From Cololabis saira (lineage: Eukaryota > Chordata > Actinopteri > Beloniformes > Belonidae), in assembly GCF_033807715.1 (NCBI RefSeq), contig NC_084601.1, positions 2,494,501-2,558,500 of the forward strand: 64,000 nucleotides of DNA. The letters run 5' to 3'. The notes under the pieces were generated by a model, which did no database searches, was not told the origin of the DNA, and was given only the letters and a program-made list of their open reading frames with translations. Every line of letters begins with the position of its first letter. Within the stretch, counting starts at the first letter, position 1. Position numbers and translations under genes: made by a program. Below, piece by piece: positions 34,590 through 46,742 of this stretch.

Positions 34590-35450
34590 TTAAAGCTGCA
34601 AGCAGCGATGAACGGGCCCTCGCGCGTGCAATTTGCACCAATTAAGGTCAAGGACTCAAAACCGAGTCCAATGAAACCACCCACGACTCTCTATGTCAAA
34701 CCATTCAAAAGTTATAGCAGAAAATAGGGGCAACCAATCAGAAGAAGGGGCGTGGCTAATTCAGGCCAATGAAGGTCAAGGACTCAATATCGAGTCCGAT
34801 GACACCACCCACGACTCTCTATGTCAAACCATTTAAAAGTTATAGCAGAAACTATCAAATATGGACAAATCAGATGAAGGGGGGGCGCGCTTTTTGGCAT
34901 CTATTGTCGCCACGGTAACGCTTTTGACTGAGAAAAGTAATGCCCATCGTCGCAGGATGGAGACGCACATTTTGATGTATAACACACCTGGGTGCACGTT
35001 ACGGTTCGGGCTCTGAAGCAGCTTAAGAAATGGCATAAATTGGGTCAAAATTACGCGATTAATTCAAAATGTTCAAAATGGCTGACTTCCTGTTCGGTTT
35101 CGGCCATGGCGCCAAGAGACTTTTCTTTAAGTTGCGACATGATACAGGTGTGTACCGATTTTCGTGCATGTACGTCAAACCGTATTGTGGGGCCTGAGGC
35201 ACAAAGTTTTCTAGGGGGCGCTGTGGAGCCATTAGGCCACGCCCATTAATACAAACCATTAAATATCACATTTTTTGCCAGGCCTGGCTTGGTACAAAAT
35301 TTGGTGACTTTTTGGGGGCATGTTTAGGGGGAACAAAGGCCCACATTTCGTCAGAAGAAAGAATAACGACGAAGAATAATCAAAAATAAATAAAAAAAAT
35401 CCCTACAGATACAATAGAGCCTTCGCACTGTAAGTGCTCAGGCCCTAATA
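34590..35450. mobile_element. interspersed repeat with GCTGCAAGCAGCGATGAACG start
   Basis: Begins ttaaagctgcaagcagcgat and ends agtgctcaggccctaataa, a very common teleost repeat of unclear class. Inside, the phrase ggtcaaggactcaa... recurs (34647 and 34772) with the block ccacgactctctatgtcaaa, a partial internal tandem of about 125 bp. Confidence 0.65.
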
Positions 35451-35452
35451 AA

Positions 35453-35885
35453 ATACTTCAAAATATATGTTCATCATTTTTTTTACATGAGCATGATAAA
35501 TAGTATATAGTAAGTCAGTAAAGCTTTTTATGTTAGCCTATATTGTCTAAAGTTACAGATTGGTCACGTGTTTCCTCCCCGGTTCGTTCTAAGTTGTACA
35601 TGTGCAGTTTCCTCTCTTCAATACAAGAGACAGAAGCTCGTCAGGGCAAAGCAATGCTACATTTGCATGGAGCTGGATTTACCACCGCCCATGCTACGTC
35701 ACCTCCTTCTGTCACAAGGTGCGGCAGAGTGAGTTTGAGTTGGAGACGGACAACGGAGAAAAAAGTTAAATGGTTAAAGAGAAAATAAATGCATAATTTG
35801 TTTTTATGTATAAAATCATATATATTGTAAAGCTGACTTCTATCCATCTCCATATTTTATTAAAATTGATGCATGCGTGTTTTAG
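35453..35885. other. no recognised feature
   Basis: Sequence left of the hAT transposase relic; it may contain an unrecognised part of the same dead transposon. Confidence 0.4.
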
Positions 35886-36383
35886 GTTTGGGAAACCATC
35901 TTAGGCCGTGCACCAGACCGGTTCTCCTTCACCGAGCAGCTGATCAGTGCTACACTGCTACAAGCAGACAGATTCCAGCAGGACAACAACCCTGAAGCAG
36001 CACTGAACACCAGGGAGGTTCATCCTCCGCTGAACAAGTTTAACCCAACTGACCCTCATCTACAGCAATCAAGAGTTCTGTGGTTGTGCACCAGCTCTTC
36101 ATGGGGAATAATCTTCAGGACATCTTCTCAGAGACTGTGGGCTCTGCTTAAGACCATCATCACAACCATGACTACAGCTGAATCTGAGAGTATTCTACTC
36201 AACACTGGAGATAATCAAGACCTTCCTCAGGAACACAATGACACAGCATCATCTTACCGGTAATCCTTTGGCCATGCTCTCTATGGAGAAGAAACTTGTC
36301 AAAAACACCCCTGACTTTAACCGGACGTCATTGAGACATTTGCTTCTCTCAAGGATAGAAGAGCAAAATGTATGTACAAATAA
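35886..36383 (+). pseudogene. hAT transposase relic (ZMYM/Charlie-like C-terminus)
   Basis: The plus strand encodes, across frameshifts, VWETILGRAPDRFSFTEQ, then ALLKTIITTMTTAESES, then IKTFLRNTMTQHHL-like and LAMLSMEKKLVKNTPDFN, and finally ETFASLKDRRAK with a stop at 36381-36383. This is the C-terminal dimerisation region of hAT transposases of the type also seen in zinc-finger MYM-like domesticated proteins. At least two frame changes (near 36210 and 36325) and missing sequence in the middle show it is dead. It could be a relic of the kind of autonomous element that mobilised some hAT MITEs nearby; this is inference. Confidence 0.7.
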
Positions 36384-36812
36384 TAAAACACTGCATGTGA
36401 TTACAATGTTGCTATTGTTAACTTAATTTACTCAAATACAGCTATGTGATATGTCAGTGCATTATTTGCTTGCTTTTTGTTATAAGTCCCCCGTTTAGAG
36501 TTTGGTATAAAAACTACACCAGCCACCAGTGATGACGAGTTTGGATATAATTTTAAACTACTAACCTCTGACAGGTGATGTGAATTGCATACATTTTCTC
36601 CTAACAATGGCATTTGCCTAAGGGTGAGATATACAGTACTCGGCAGAAACTTCCTAGTGGAAACAGACAAGCATCAGGATCTACCTTGATGCTGTATACT
36701 TTGAGAGCAGTCATTTCAGGGCACACTGATTCCTGCTCACAATCAAAAGCATCTACATGTAACCCTCAGATCTGGACTATGGAGACATTAAAGAAGCTGG
36801 CCAGATCTGATG
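36384..36812. other. no recognised feature
   Basis: Intronic sequence between the hAT relic and the next MITE. Confidence 0.5.
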
Positions 36813-36820
36813 AATCATAT

Positions 36821-37634
36821 CAGGGCTGGGCGATATATCGAGATTTTAATATATCGATATATTTCAAAACGCGATATGGCACGAGACAATATCGTTCATA
36901 TCGATATAACTTATTTTGCGACAAATTGACTGTACATCAACGCTGACCCCTCTCGCTGGAAAAAAGTACCTTTGTGTGCCGCCGGCTCACCTTCTGGGAG
37001 GGTTTTCAGTTGCAGTGGGAACATTGTAACTTCCCACAGGGCATTGCTGAAACCTGACAATGTTGACAGGTTAGTTTTCCTGGCACAAAATCTGTAAAAT
37101 GTACAGTTTCGACTTGTTGTAATTATTTGAGATTTGCTCAAAGAGATGCAATATCTGTTTACATGTTTTATTTGAGATTTGCACAAATGTTTTGTTATTT
37201 GCACAACTGTCAACCTCAGTGGGAAAGTCTGCCTGTTACTGTCTACATTGTATTAATTGCACAGTGTATTTTAAATTAATTGTTATGTAGGAAAGGGATA
37301 TTTGTTTTATTTTATTCAAGAAGCATTTTTATTCTATATATGCAGGCAGTTTATTTTTATTTCATTTGTTTCATACATTTTGATATTGTGCAGACCTCTG
37401 TTAATAAAGGAACTTGTGTGACATTTGGCACGAGGCATTGTATTAAAACTGTTTTTTTAAGGGTTTTCCTCTGAAAAAAATTAAGCTAACAGAGATGCTA
37501 ACAGAGATGCTATGGTATAATGCTTTGGGGGAAACCCCAATTACGTCACGGAAAAAATATCGATATATATCGAGTATCGCCATTCAGCTAAAAAATATGG
37601 AGATATGACTTTTGGTCCATATAGCCCAGCCCTA
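36821..37634. mobile_element. hAT-like MITE, CAGGGCTGGGCGATAT family, orientation A
   Basis: Left end CAGGGCTGGGCGATATATCG, right end inverted TAGGGCTGGGCTATATGGAC. AATCATAT duplicates at 36813-36820 and 37635-37642. The interior is the reverse of the copy at 43598-44217; both contain an AT-rich stretch that happens to stay open for about 60 codons. Confidence 0.9.
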
Positions 37635-37642
37635 AATCATAT

Positions 37643-39521
37643 CTATGAAAACCATTTCTGAAAACTATGTGCATGCACGCCAGTTGCTTGGGACAGACAA
37701 GGCAGTAGAAGCCACTACAGGAAAAAGAGACATCAGCGAGGGCCCTGGGAGACCTCCACTGATATTCCTTACATTAGTTTTGAGTAACTAACTAATAATG
37801 CAATTTCATGGCAACATTGCTCCCTGATGGTGGTGGCCCCTCTCAGCAGGAAACTCCACCTCAATGCAAAAGCAATTTGAGGCGCAAAAGATATAATCGT
37901 TAATTTAGCTTCCAAGTCCTCCGTATCTCAGTCTGATCAGGCAGCTGTGGGGCAAACTAGAAACATAAGTCGTGTCTCTGCAGGTCTGGTGTACAGACTC
38001 TGGGACATAAGGGGGTCCGGTCTCTACACACTCCAGGGAAGTAGAATAATAATAATTTCCTTTTTTAACTTCTGATGTCAATTAGCATTCTTAAGAAAAG
38101 AGGAAAGTTGAGCTTTGTACATGGTAAGTATACGTGCCCTTTTGGGAACATGCATACATGCAAAAACTTAGATCTTAAAGAAAAAAAATAATTTTTAGAT
38201 ATAGTCTCCTGTTACAAAGTAAGCATTATGTCTTTCTTACTGTATATCCCTCTCAGATTAATGTCAGGAGTTTCAATCATCTCACACTAGGAGTAAAAAA
38301 CACACTATAAAGATTTTAATGGGCGCGGCTTCTACTAGATTAAAAAAGATAATAATAAATACTGTTTAAAATGTTCTTCAAAAGCAAACAAGCGTTCTTC
38401 AAACATCAGAAGCATGTTGAGATTCAGTGATGTGTTTAATTAGTGTACTCACTCACATGCACACTTTTAAAAATCAGCTCTCCGGTGGCTTGTCTCCAGC
38501 ACAATAAAATAGGATTTAATTATTTCTATCATTTCAAGAGTGAGGCAATGGTGGACACGGAGGAAAAGAAAAACAAACAAACCTGGGCATTTAAGATAAA
38601 GTCTCCCCAACCCTCAAAAAAATTGATACAAATCAAAACTGTGTCGACTTCTGCTCAAAATGCAATGATGTGATGACCATGACTATTTCTAATTTAACTC
38701 AAGAAACATTTTGACCAACTTAAAAGCCCCCAGACTATTCTCTGGCAAATATTTAGCTTTTCCTCTGAACTCTAAATTACAGGATGGATTAAGTCAACGC
38801 AAACCTGGAACAATTCTCACGGCTGAAGGGTTGAGGCCAAAAGTGACAAACTGGGTCAAAATCCTAACTTATATTTTGTTATTGATAAAACTTTCTCAAA
38901 AAGTTAGGCATTTTTTTATTTGTGCTTTAGAACAAATCATTTATTTCATTACCAAGACCCCATTATGAGAGGGGGAGTGGTATATATGGGTATATATGTG
39001 AGCCACACGCACCACAACAGGAAAATTATGTGCAAAATACAACCTGAATAAAACTGCTCTTGCACCGTAGCACAGTAGGGCAGTGCATTAACCTCCAATT
39101 GCTGGCATAACCCTGTAAACAATGCAACGCAAAACAGAAATAATTGCAGCTGCACTTGGCAATAAATGAAAAAAAAAAAAGCTAGAAAGAAAAATTAGAA
39201 GAGGGAGACAAAACACTGCCCTGATAATGACCCCAAAAGAGTACCACCTCCAGCAAAACAATTAAAAATCTGGCATACAAAGAGCCTCTAATAGGGCACA
39301 TATGCAGTTGCTAATAAGACAGAGGTATGTGCACCTGCAGTGCAGCCTACGAGGCCTGAACCCTGACCATGGGAAAATGGGAAAGAGGGAATGCAGGAAT
39401 AGACAGATGGAAGAGTCTTTCCGTGCGTGTAAAGAGAAACGAAAGCTGAAAGTAAAAGAGAAATGGAGCAGGCACAGGAGAAACATCTGCATGAGTGGGA
39501 AAGAAAGAGTAGGAGACTGCA
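37643..39521. other. no recognised feature
   Basis: About 1.9 kb of intron; nothing recognised. Confidence 0.5.
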
Positions 39522-39529
39522 TCAGATAG

Positions 39530-40558
39530 TAGGGGTGTAACAATATATCGTTCCAGGAAATTTCGCGAAACAAAAACGTCACGATACGTGTCGTGGAGGT
39601 GACAAACTGTATTGCGATATTGGGTTATTAATATTAACCTATTGTGTTGACTAGTAACGACCGCACCTCGACCCGCGGACCAAAATCTTCCTCCGCTCAG
39701 AAGAAACTAGTACCGTTTTGGTCCCGATCACGGGACTCTTGCAGGGTTTTGAGCTCTGAACTTTTACTGATGTAAGGCTGGTGTAGAGTTAAGCCTTACC
39801 TTATTAAAATTGGGGTGGTGAGTAGGATAAACACGGGGACAACTTCTGCTGAGTTCCAGTGTACTTTAATGTCCCTCAACAGTGTAGGATTTTAGAACAT
39901 CAACACAGCACCTAGTGCCGTACTGTGGCGTATCACTCCGCCCAATCTAAAACACACTAATCACTACAGATAAACTGACTAGTGTCATTATAGTCCCTGA
40001 TTTACATCAGAATATAAAGAATATATTTATAAAATAATCAACCCTGAATTACCAAAATAACCTTAACAAAAATAAATCTCCTCTTACACTTATAAGGTGA
40101 GCATGAATCAATCTTTTTATGATGTAAAATTGTATGTATTTATTTACTTTTATTTATTTATTTAATTTTAGTTGTTACATTTCTGGAAAAGAAAAAAGTC
40201 AAATCATACATGAGAGAAACTATTCAGTTTGTGGCTAAATATGTTTACTTGTATGAAACTGAAGATCATAATGCAAACCTGACATTTACTTTTAGTTCAG
40301 TTTGTGGAAAATGGTTGGCCTGGCTTTCTCTTTAAAACTTAAACAGTTATAAAGCATTACAAACTGTAACAATAGGGCAAACGCACAGTATTGTTTTGTA
40401 TTTTGTGTCTTTCAAATAAAAGACTATTTTTTCCAGTCATATGTTCCTCATTTAATGTTTTTAAAAAATACTGCTATAATATCGTATCATATCGTTATCG
40501 TGACCTCAATATCGTGTATCGTACCGTATCGTGAGATTAGTGTATCGTTACACCCCTA
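39530..40558. mobile_element. hAT-like MITE, TAGGGGTGTAAC family
   Basis: Left end TAGGGGTGTAACAATATATC, right end inverted TAGGGGTGTAACGATACACT. TCAGATAG duplicates at 39522-39529 and 40559-40566. Subterminal ATCGTATCGT-type repeats lie near the right end. 1029 bp, no transposase. Confidence 0.9.
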
Positions 40559-40566
40559 TCAGATAG

Positions 40567-41482
40567 TAAGAATGTCAAAAAAAATGAAAAAACCATAGAG
40601 ACTTAGTCTGCCTAGTCAGGTAGCATCCCTCTGTCCTGGTCGTATTAGAGTTAATACCTTGTGTTTGTTTATCATCAGGCTTCAGCACACTCCCTCCCTG
40701 CTCTTCAGAACCACTGAAAAAACATTATTATTCCCGCCAAGCAGCAGCTCACGTGAGTCTGGAGACGAGACGAGAGCTGAGGCCAGAGAGTGGATGGCTG
40801 CTCTGAAACTACAAACAACCTCTTGGTTTTAATTTCTCCCTTTCTCATTTGAATAAAGAGGACAGGCACAGTAATTAACGAGGTATTAAAAAACCAAGAC
40901 AGTATGTATTGAGAGAGGAGGAGGTGGGGTGTGGGGGGGGGGGCGGAGGAGACAGTCGCAGCGGTAGCAGAGTGGGAGAGATAGGAACTAGAAGAGGAAA
41001 GAGAAAGAAAGAGAGGCACTGTGAAGAATTAATAACAGGCCAGATCTCTCCAAGGCCTCCTTAATGGGCTGTGACAGGAATTTATTCACACTTAGGCTGG
41101 TATTAAATCAAACACGAGGCGAGTGGCAGTGGCAGGCTGCAGCACAGGGGTGGGGCGGCACAGGCAGGCAGATCACCGAGAATGGAGAGGTTCTGCCACG
41201 CAGTGCAGGTCTGGCCTTACATCCCTTCCCCAGGGCGGGGGGTCATCTTCAACACCCCGGGGACACGTGGAAGGATGGACAGATGGAACATGCAAGGATG
41301 TATGAAGAGAACAAACAAAGAAGGATGTGCCAGTGACGAGGCAGCCTGTCCTCCGCCCCAGATGGAATGATTATGAAGCGGTCCAGAGAGCTACTATGAA
41401 TCATCCACCATCCATTCTGCAAAACTCACCGTCAGTCAGCAATCAAGCCCATCAGTAAGTCAGGCAGGCAGAGAGGAGGCTG
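40567..41482. other. non-repetitive intron segment; possible conserved non-coding DNA
   Basis: No exon or element recognised. The stretch about 40860-41110 (for example taattaacgaggtattaa, gaattaataacaggccag) is homeodomain-site rich and is a candidate regulatory block only by appearance. A run of 9-10 G lies at 40935-40942. Confidence 0.35.
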
Positions 41483-41490
41483 ATTCCCAG

Positions 41491-42303
<813 letters not shown>

Positions 42304-42311
42304 ATTCCCAG

Positions 42312-43413
42312 TGACTTGGACATCACTACATGCAGACGGCAGAAGTGGAAGATACTAAAAACACAAAGCTCCTTCCAATTTCACACCTAGAAATTCAAAT
42401 ATTATTCAAAAATATTCCTGGCTAATTTGTGTTTTCACATTCTTAGTTCTCTTTCAAAGTAAGCATGTAGCTTGTGGTCACTTGGGTCCCATATAAATTT
42501 GTCTTTTTCTTTTTGCGTAGCACAAGACGTGTGTGACTAGGGACTTCATATGCACATTCACATTCTACAAGGCCAGCATGTTAAACATTTATAAAAACAG
42601 TGTTGACTTTCACACACTCAAACTCTGTTTATGCATACAAACACTAAAGGCATTGTGTAAAAGACGGCATAAAAGATAAAGTATATTGTGGTACTTACGC
42701 ACACATTCAATGGCACTTAAACTCCAACAGCGGCTGTCACACGTCATGCTTCCTAGTACAGACACTTGTGGAGAATGAAGAGAACAACGTCTTCCCCTCC
42801 ATCCCTACCAGCCTGAGCAGACTGCATCACCATCCGTCAGCCCGACTCCGACAAACAGCAATTACCCCAATCGACAGATAACGAGAGCACGGCTATCACT
42901 CACAGCCGGGATGCCCCATAAAACAGCCAGACATTACCATGCTCTAGTCATTTATCTGCCCCTCCTCTAGCCACCTGCTCTCTAATACCTCTCCAACACA
43001 CTCCCATCTTTAAAGGACATTACCCGTTTATACCACCGACTTAGGAAATTAAACTAGGAACAAGTGACAATCAGCACTTTGGTCAGTGTCACTTCATTTG
43101 TGGCTAGACGGACAGACCGTCTTCTAGCCACCTGTTTCTACTTGCATTTATACACTGGGCAAGGAAAAATGTGAGTGGGAAAAAGGAGAATTCAACAAAA
43201 GCAAAAGATTAGCTGCAGTGATTGTAAGATTGATGCCATTTCATGAAATGATTACACTGACAAGTAATGTTCAAGTGAAAGTGGTGGTAGGTGGTAATAG
43301 TGGAAGTATAATTGCTTAAATCATCCAACAGGCTGAGGAACTCTTTAGTTCCCAGGGTCATTAAGCTCTACAACGCCTCACTGAAGGGAAGGAGGGAGCT
43401 GGACGTCTCTGCA
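42312..43413. other. non-repetitive intron segment; possible conserved non-coding DNA
   Basis: No exon recognised. The stretch about 42780-42970 (gcaattaccccaatcgacag, gccccataaaacagccagac) looks like a candidate regulatory block. A phrase at 43331-43408 reads like an old LINE C-terminus (LRNSLVPRVIKLYNAS) but is too short to call. Confidence 0.35.
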
Positions 43414-43415
43414 TA

Positions 43416-44321
43416 AAGCTTGAGTTATGGTTCTGCGTCAAATCGACGCCGTGCCTACGCCGTCACCGTGACGCAGTCACCGTTCACGACTGCTTCAAAC
43501 CGGAAACCGGAAATGCGTTGCTATCAAGCGAACCAATCACAGCCCTCTCTGTCTGCGTCGCCTCGACGCGTAGTTACAATTTTTGGGAGGTGCACGTTAG
43601 GGCTGGGCGATATGGACCAAAAGTCATATCTCGATATTTTCTAGCTGAATGTTGATACTCGATATATATCGATATTTTTTCTGTGCCATAATTGGGGTTT
43701 CCCCCAAAGCATTATAGCATAGCATCTCTGTTAGCTTCATTTTTTTCTGAGGCAAACCCTTAAAAAAACAGTCAGTTTTAATACAAAGCCTCGTGCCAAA
43801 TGTCTCACAGGTTCCTTTATTAACAGAGGTCTGCACAATATCAACATGTATAAAACAAATGAAATAAAAATAAACTGCCTGCATATATAGAATAAAAATG
43901 CTTCTTGAATAAAATAAAACAAATATCCCTTTCCTGCATAACAATTAAATTAAAATACCCTGTGCAATTAATACAATGTAGACAGTAACAGGCAGACTTT
44001 TCCACTGAGGTTGACAGTTGTGCAAATAACAAAACATTTGTGCAAATCTCAAATAAAACATTCAAGTCAATTTGTCACAAAATAAACTATATCAAAATCA
44101 TTAAAAAAAAAAAAGATTTTTTTTTTTTAAATCGATATAAACGATATTGTCTCGTACTATATGGCGTTTGAAAATATATCAATATATATTAAAATCTCGA
44201 TATATCGCCCAGCCCTAGTGCACGTCAAGTGCACGTCAGTGACGGCGTGAGTGACGGCGTCGACGCGTACCCTACGGCGTAGGCACGGCGTCGTTTTGAC
44301 GCAGAACCATAACTCAGCCTT
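43416..44321. mobile_element. TA-flanked hairpin MITE interrupted by a hAT MITE
   Basis: Left arm AAGCTTGAGTTATGGTTCTG, right arm inverted AAGGCTGAGTTATGGTTCTG, with TA on both sides (43414-43415 and 44322-44323). Inner parts are GACGGCGT-rich. Removing the nested element at 43598-44217 and one 8-bp duplicate leaves about 280 bp of uninterrupted hairpin. Confidence 0.75.
43598..44217. mobile_element. hAT-like MITE, CAGGGCTGGGCGATAT family, orientation B (nested)
   Basis: Left end TAGGGCTGGGCGATATGGAC, right end inverted TAGGGCTGGGCGATATATCG. GTGCACGT duplicates at 43590-43597 and 44218-44225. Inverted relative to the copy at 36821-37634 and shorter by about 190 bp. Confidence 0.92.
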
Positions 44322-44323
44322 TA

Positions 44324-46148
44324 GTCTCAGCCCGCCCCATCACCCACCCACACAATCATTTTTGTCATTAATTTGTAATTCATTCAGTCTTTTTTTATCA
44401 TTTCACTATTGTCTACTGTAAAGTGTTTTTTCAGCTATCTAAATATCCGGCATCTATGCATGTTAAACTTTTCTTGACCAAGAAAAATAATCTCAAAATA
44501 ATTAAAGTGCTGCTATTGGCAAGTCGGAATTAAGCACTCTTCTGCAAAAAGACTTAATGGCATCACATAGGAAAATAAGCACAATTCTGTTTATCGAAAT
44601 CATGCCCATAGCTAAAAATCACAGAAAAATATGATAAACTGAAAGAGACCTTTTCATTTATTCGTATAAAAACTGAAGCCATTCTATTTAGTGCTGATAA
44701 CACGATGAATAATTTTAAAATATTTTAGAATAATTGTAATATTAAAGTCAAAACATGTAAAAATCAAAAGGCAGTTCAACAGGAGTAAGACTACAGATGA
44801 TAAGCTGGAGAAGCTGGACCTCCAGTCCTGAGCTGCTGTCAGAGATTAGGAAAGGACTAGACAACGTTGCATTTTCCTGCTTCTGAAAGCAGAGCTATGC
44901 ACACTTCAATGGCTCTCATCTGTCAGATGCGAACAAGGACAGCATCTGCTGTAAGGTTGTTTCACCCTGAACAAATTGTACAAAATGCCCCATCCAGCGA
45001 TGCTGCCTACCTACCATATCGCTCTGACATCCCTCCTCCCCATGAAGATGCATTATTTACAGCAGTGAGAGGCTTTCCATTTCGATAAAAATTAGTTTAA
45101 AAAAAACATATCTACCTAGATATGAAGCAAAAAATAGAGTAGCGTGCTTGAGCATATCTTTTCACTTTTCACTGCATCAATCGTCTCTCGCTGACAGCCT
45201 TCTGTTACACGAGGCATCTGAATTTCCTTGCTGCATCTGAATTTCATCAGTTTTCTGTTATTCTTTTTGAAGACACTATCTGAATCGGAAGCGCATAACT
45301 CTGACAGTCCCCAGTTGTTTATAGATTTATCAGTATATTCTCCAATCAATCGTTCACCTGTCTCTTCTTTCCTGCACATCAAAAGACCTTGATTCTCCTC
45401 TACTATAGCCACTGTCTGGTTAGTTTCACAGGGAACGCAAATACAGAGTTCCTTTACTTGCATTCTCCCCCACCCCACTTTCAGTATTTTCTTATTTTCT
45501 TTTGTCCTTTACCCTCCAATTCTCACATCAACCCTCTCTGACTACATAGTTATCTGTATAGTCAACCATCCATCTTCAAACGCCTGTTCTGCTTGAACAT
45601 GACGTCTCTGCCTCTCCCTCCACGCAAACAGAGCACTTTCTTTTCACCCCTCTCTTCATCCCCTACTCCTTCAGCTTTTTCATCATAACATTTCCCTGCC
45701 ATTTAGTTTCCTCCCTACCATTTTCTCCTTGCCTTTTCTTTTTTCTTGTCCTCTCTGTTTGCTCCCACCTCACCCTCCTCCCAGTCGTCCCCTTTCATCC
45801 GCTGCTATCTTATCTGGCTGGAGTGAGTGCAGCAGATGTGGCCGGGCCACAAACATCTGCTTCCCGTGTCCCGCTGCAGCTCAGCTCTGCTGATCAGACT
45901 AACCGCTTTAACTCCCTAAAGCTGGCCAGTCCTGCTGCTGCCGTGCAGCTGGGCGGCCTGCGGACAATCACGGCTTAATATGTGGCAAACTCACTCTGGA
46001 TGGCCACAAGCCGGTTTGGAAAGGTGCGTTTCAAATAGGGTTTTTGCTTGTGGATAAGCAAGGTAATATGAAATAAAAAAGATAGGTTGTTCACAAAGTT
46101 AGAAAGTTTAAAAAAAAAATGCAAATATTCCAAATTATTAGTGAGATT
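44324..46148. other. non-repetitive intron segment; possible conserved non-coding DNA
   Basis: Nothing recognised as exon or element. Pyrimidine-rich from about 45480 to 45780. The block 45790-46020 (for example gctggagtgagtgcagcaga, ggacaatcacggcttaatat) is GC-richer and a candidate regulatory segment by appearance only. Confidence 0.35.
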
Positions 46149-46742
46149 ATAAAACCAAACCCAAAATATGACTTATCATAAATAGTACTTCATTCTGCTT
46201 GCCGGCACGGGAAAATTGTATTCTAAAAAACTGGAAATCAGAAAACCCCCCAGCACCCAAACAGTGGATCAATGAACTTGCATCATACAGTACTCCAGAA
46301 AAAATACTGTATTCCGTTAGAAAAAAAACTAGAGACTATTTATTATTTGGGGACCTTTTTTGGATTTTTTGCCTTTATTGGACTAATGATCTGAATCATC
46401 TACTATATTAATGAATGTGTTTATGCAGGACTTGATTATTTAATTTATTATTCATTTGTTCCAGTATTGATAGACATATGTGAAAAGAAGTTAAATGATT
46501 TTGAATGATGTAATACATTGACCATATGAGGGAGGGAAGGGGAGAGGGGTGTGTTGTTGTATTTATTTTTATTTTTTTTTTCTTATTTTTAATTTTTTTT
46601 TTCTCTCTCTTATTATTATTATTTTTTTTTTGTTTAATGTTATGAAAATTAAAGAAAGGGGGGGGGGGAATATTGATAATTATATTGTCTATTATATTGT
46701 CTATTGTATATATCTATACAAAAAAATAAAACCAAACCCAAA
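46149..46742 (+). mobile_element. L1/Tx1-type LINE 3' end with 17-bp target duplication
   Basis: ATAAAACCAAACCCAAA occurs at 46149-46165 and 46726-46742 and brackets a 5'-truncated insert, a hallmark of target-primed reverse transcription. The first part (about 46200-46410) encodes the ORF2 C-terminus: CILKNWKSENPPAPKQWINE and EKILYSVRKK. The 3' UTR follows, with T-rich tracts, a G10 run at 46659-46668 and a short A tail. Antisense to med30. Confidence 0.82.

Noticed and set aside
43331..43408. Possible LINE C-terminal phrase LRNSLVPRVIKLYNAS
   Set aside because: Too short and isolated to separate from chance; mentioned only in the neighbouring segment.
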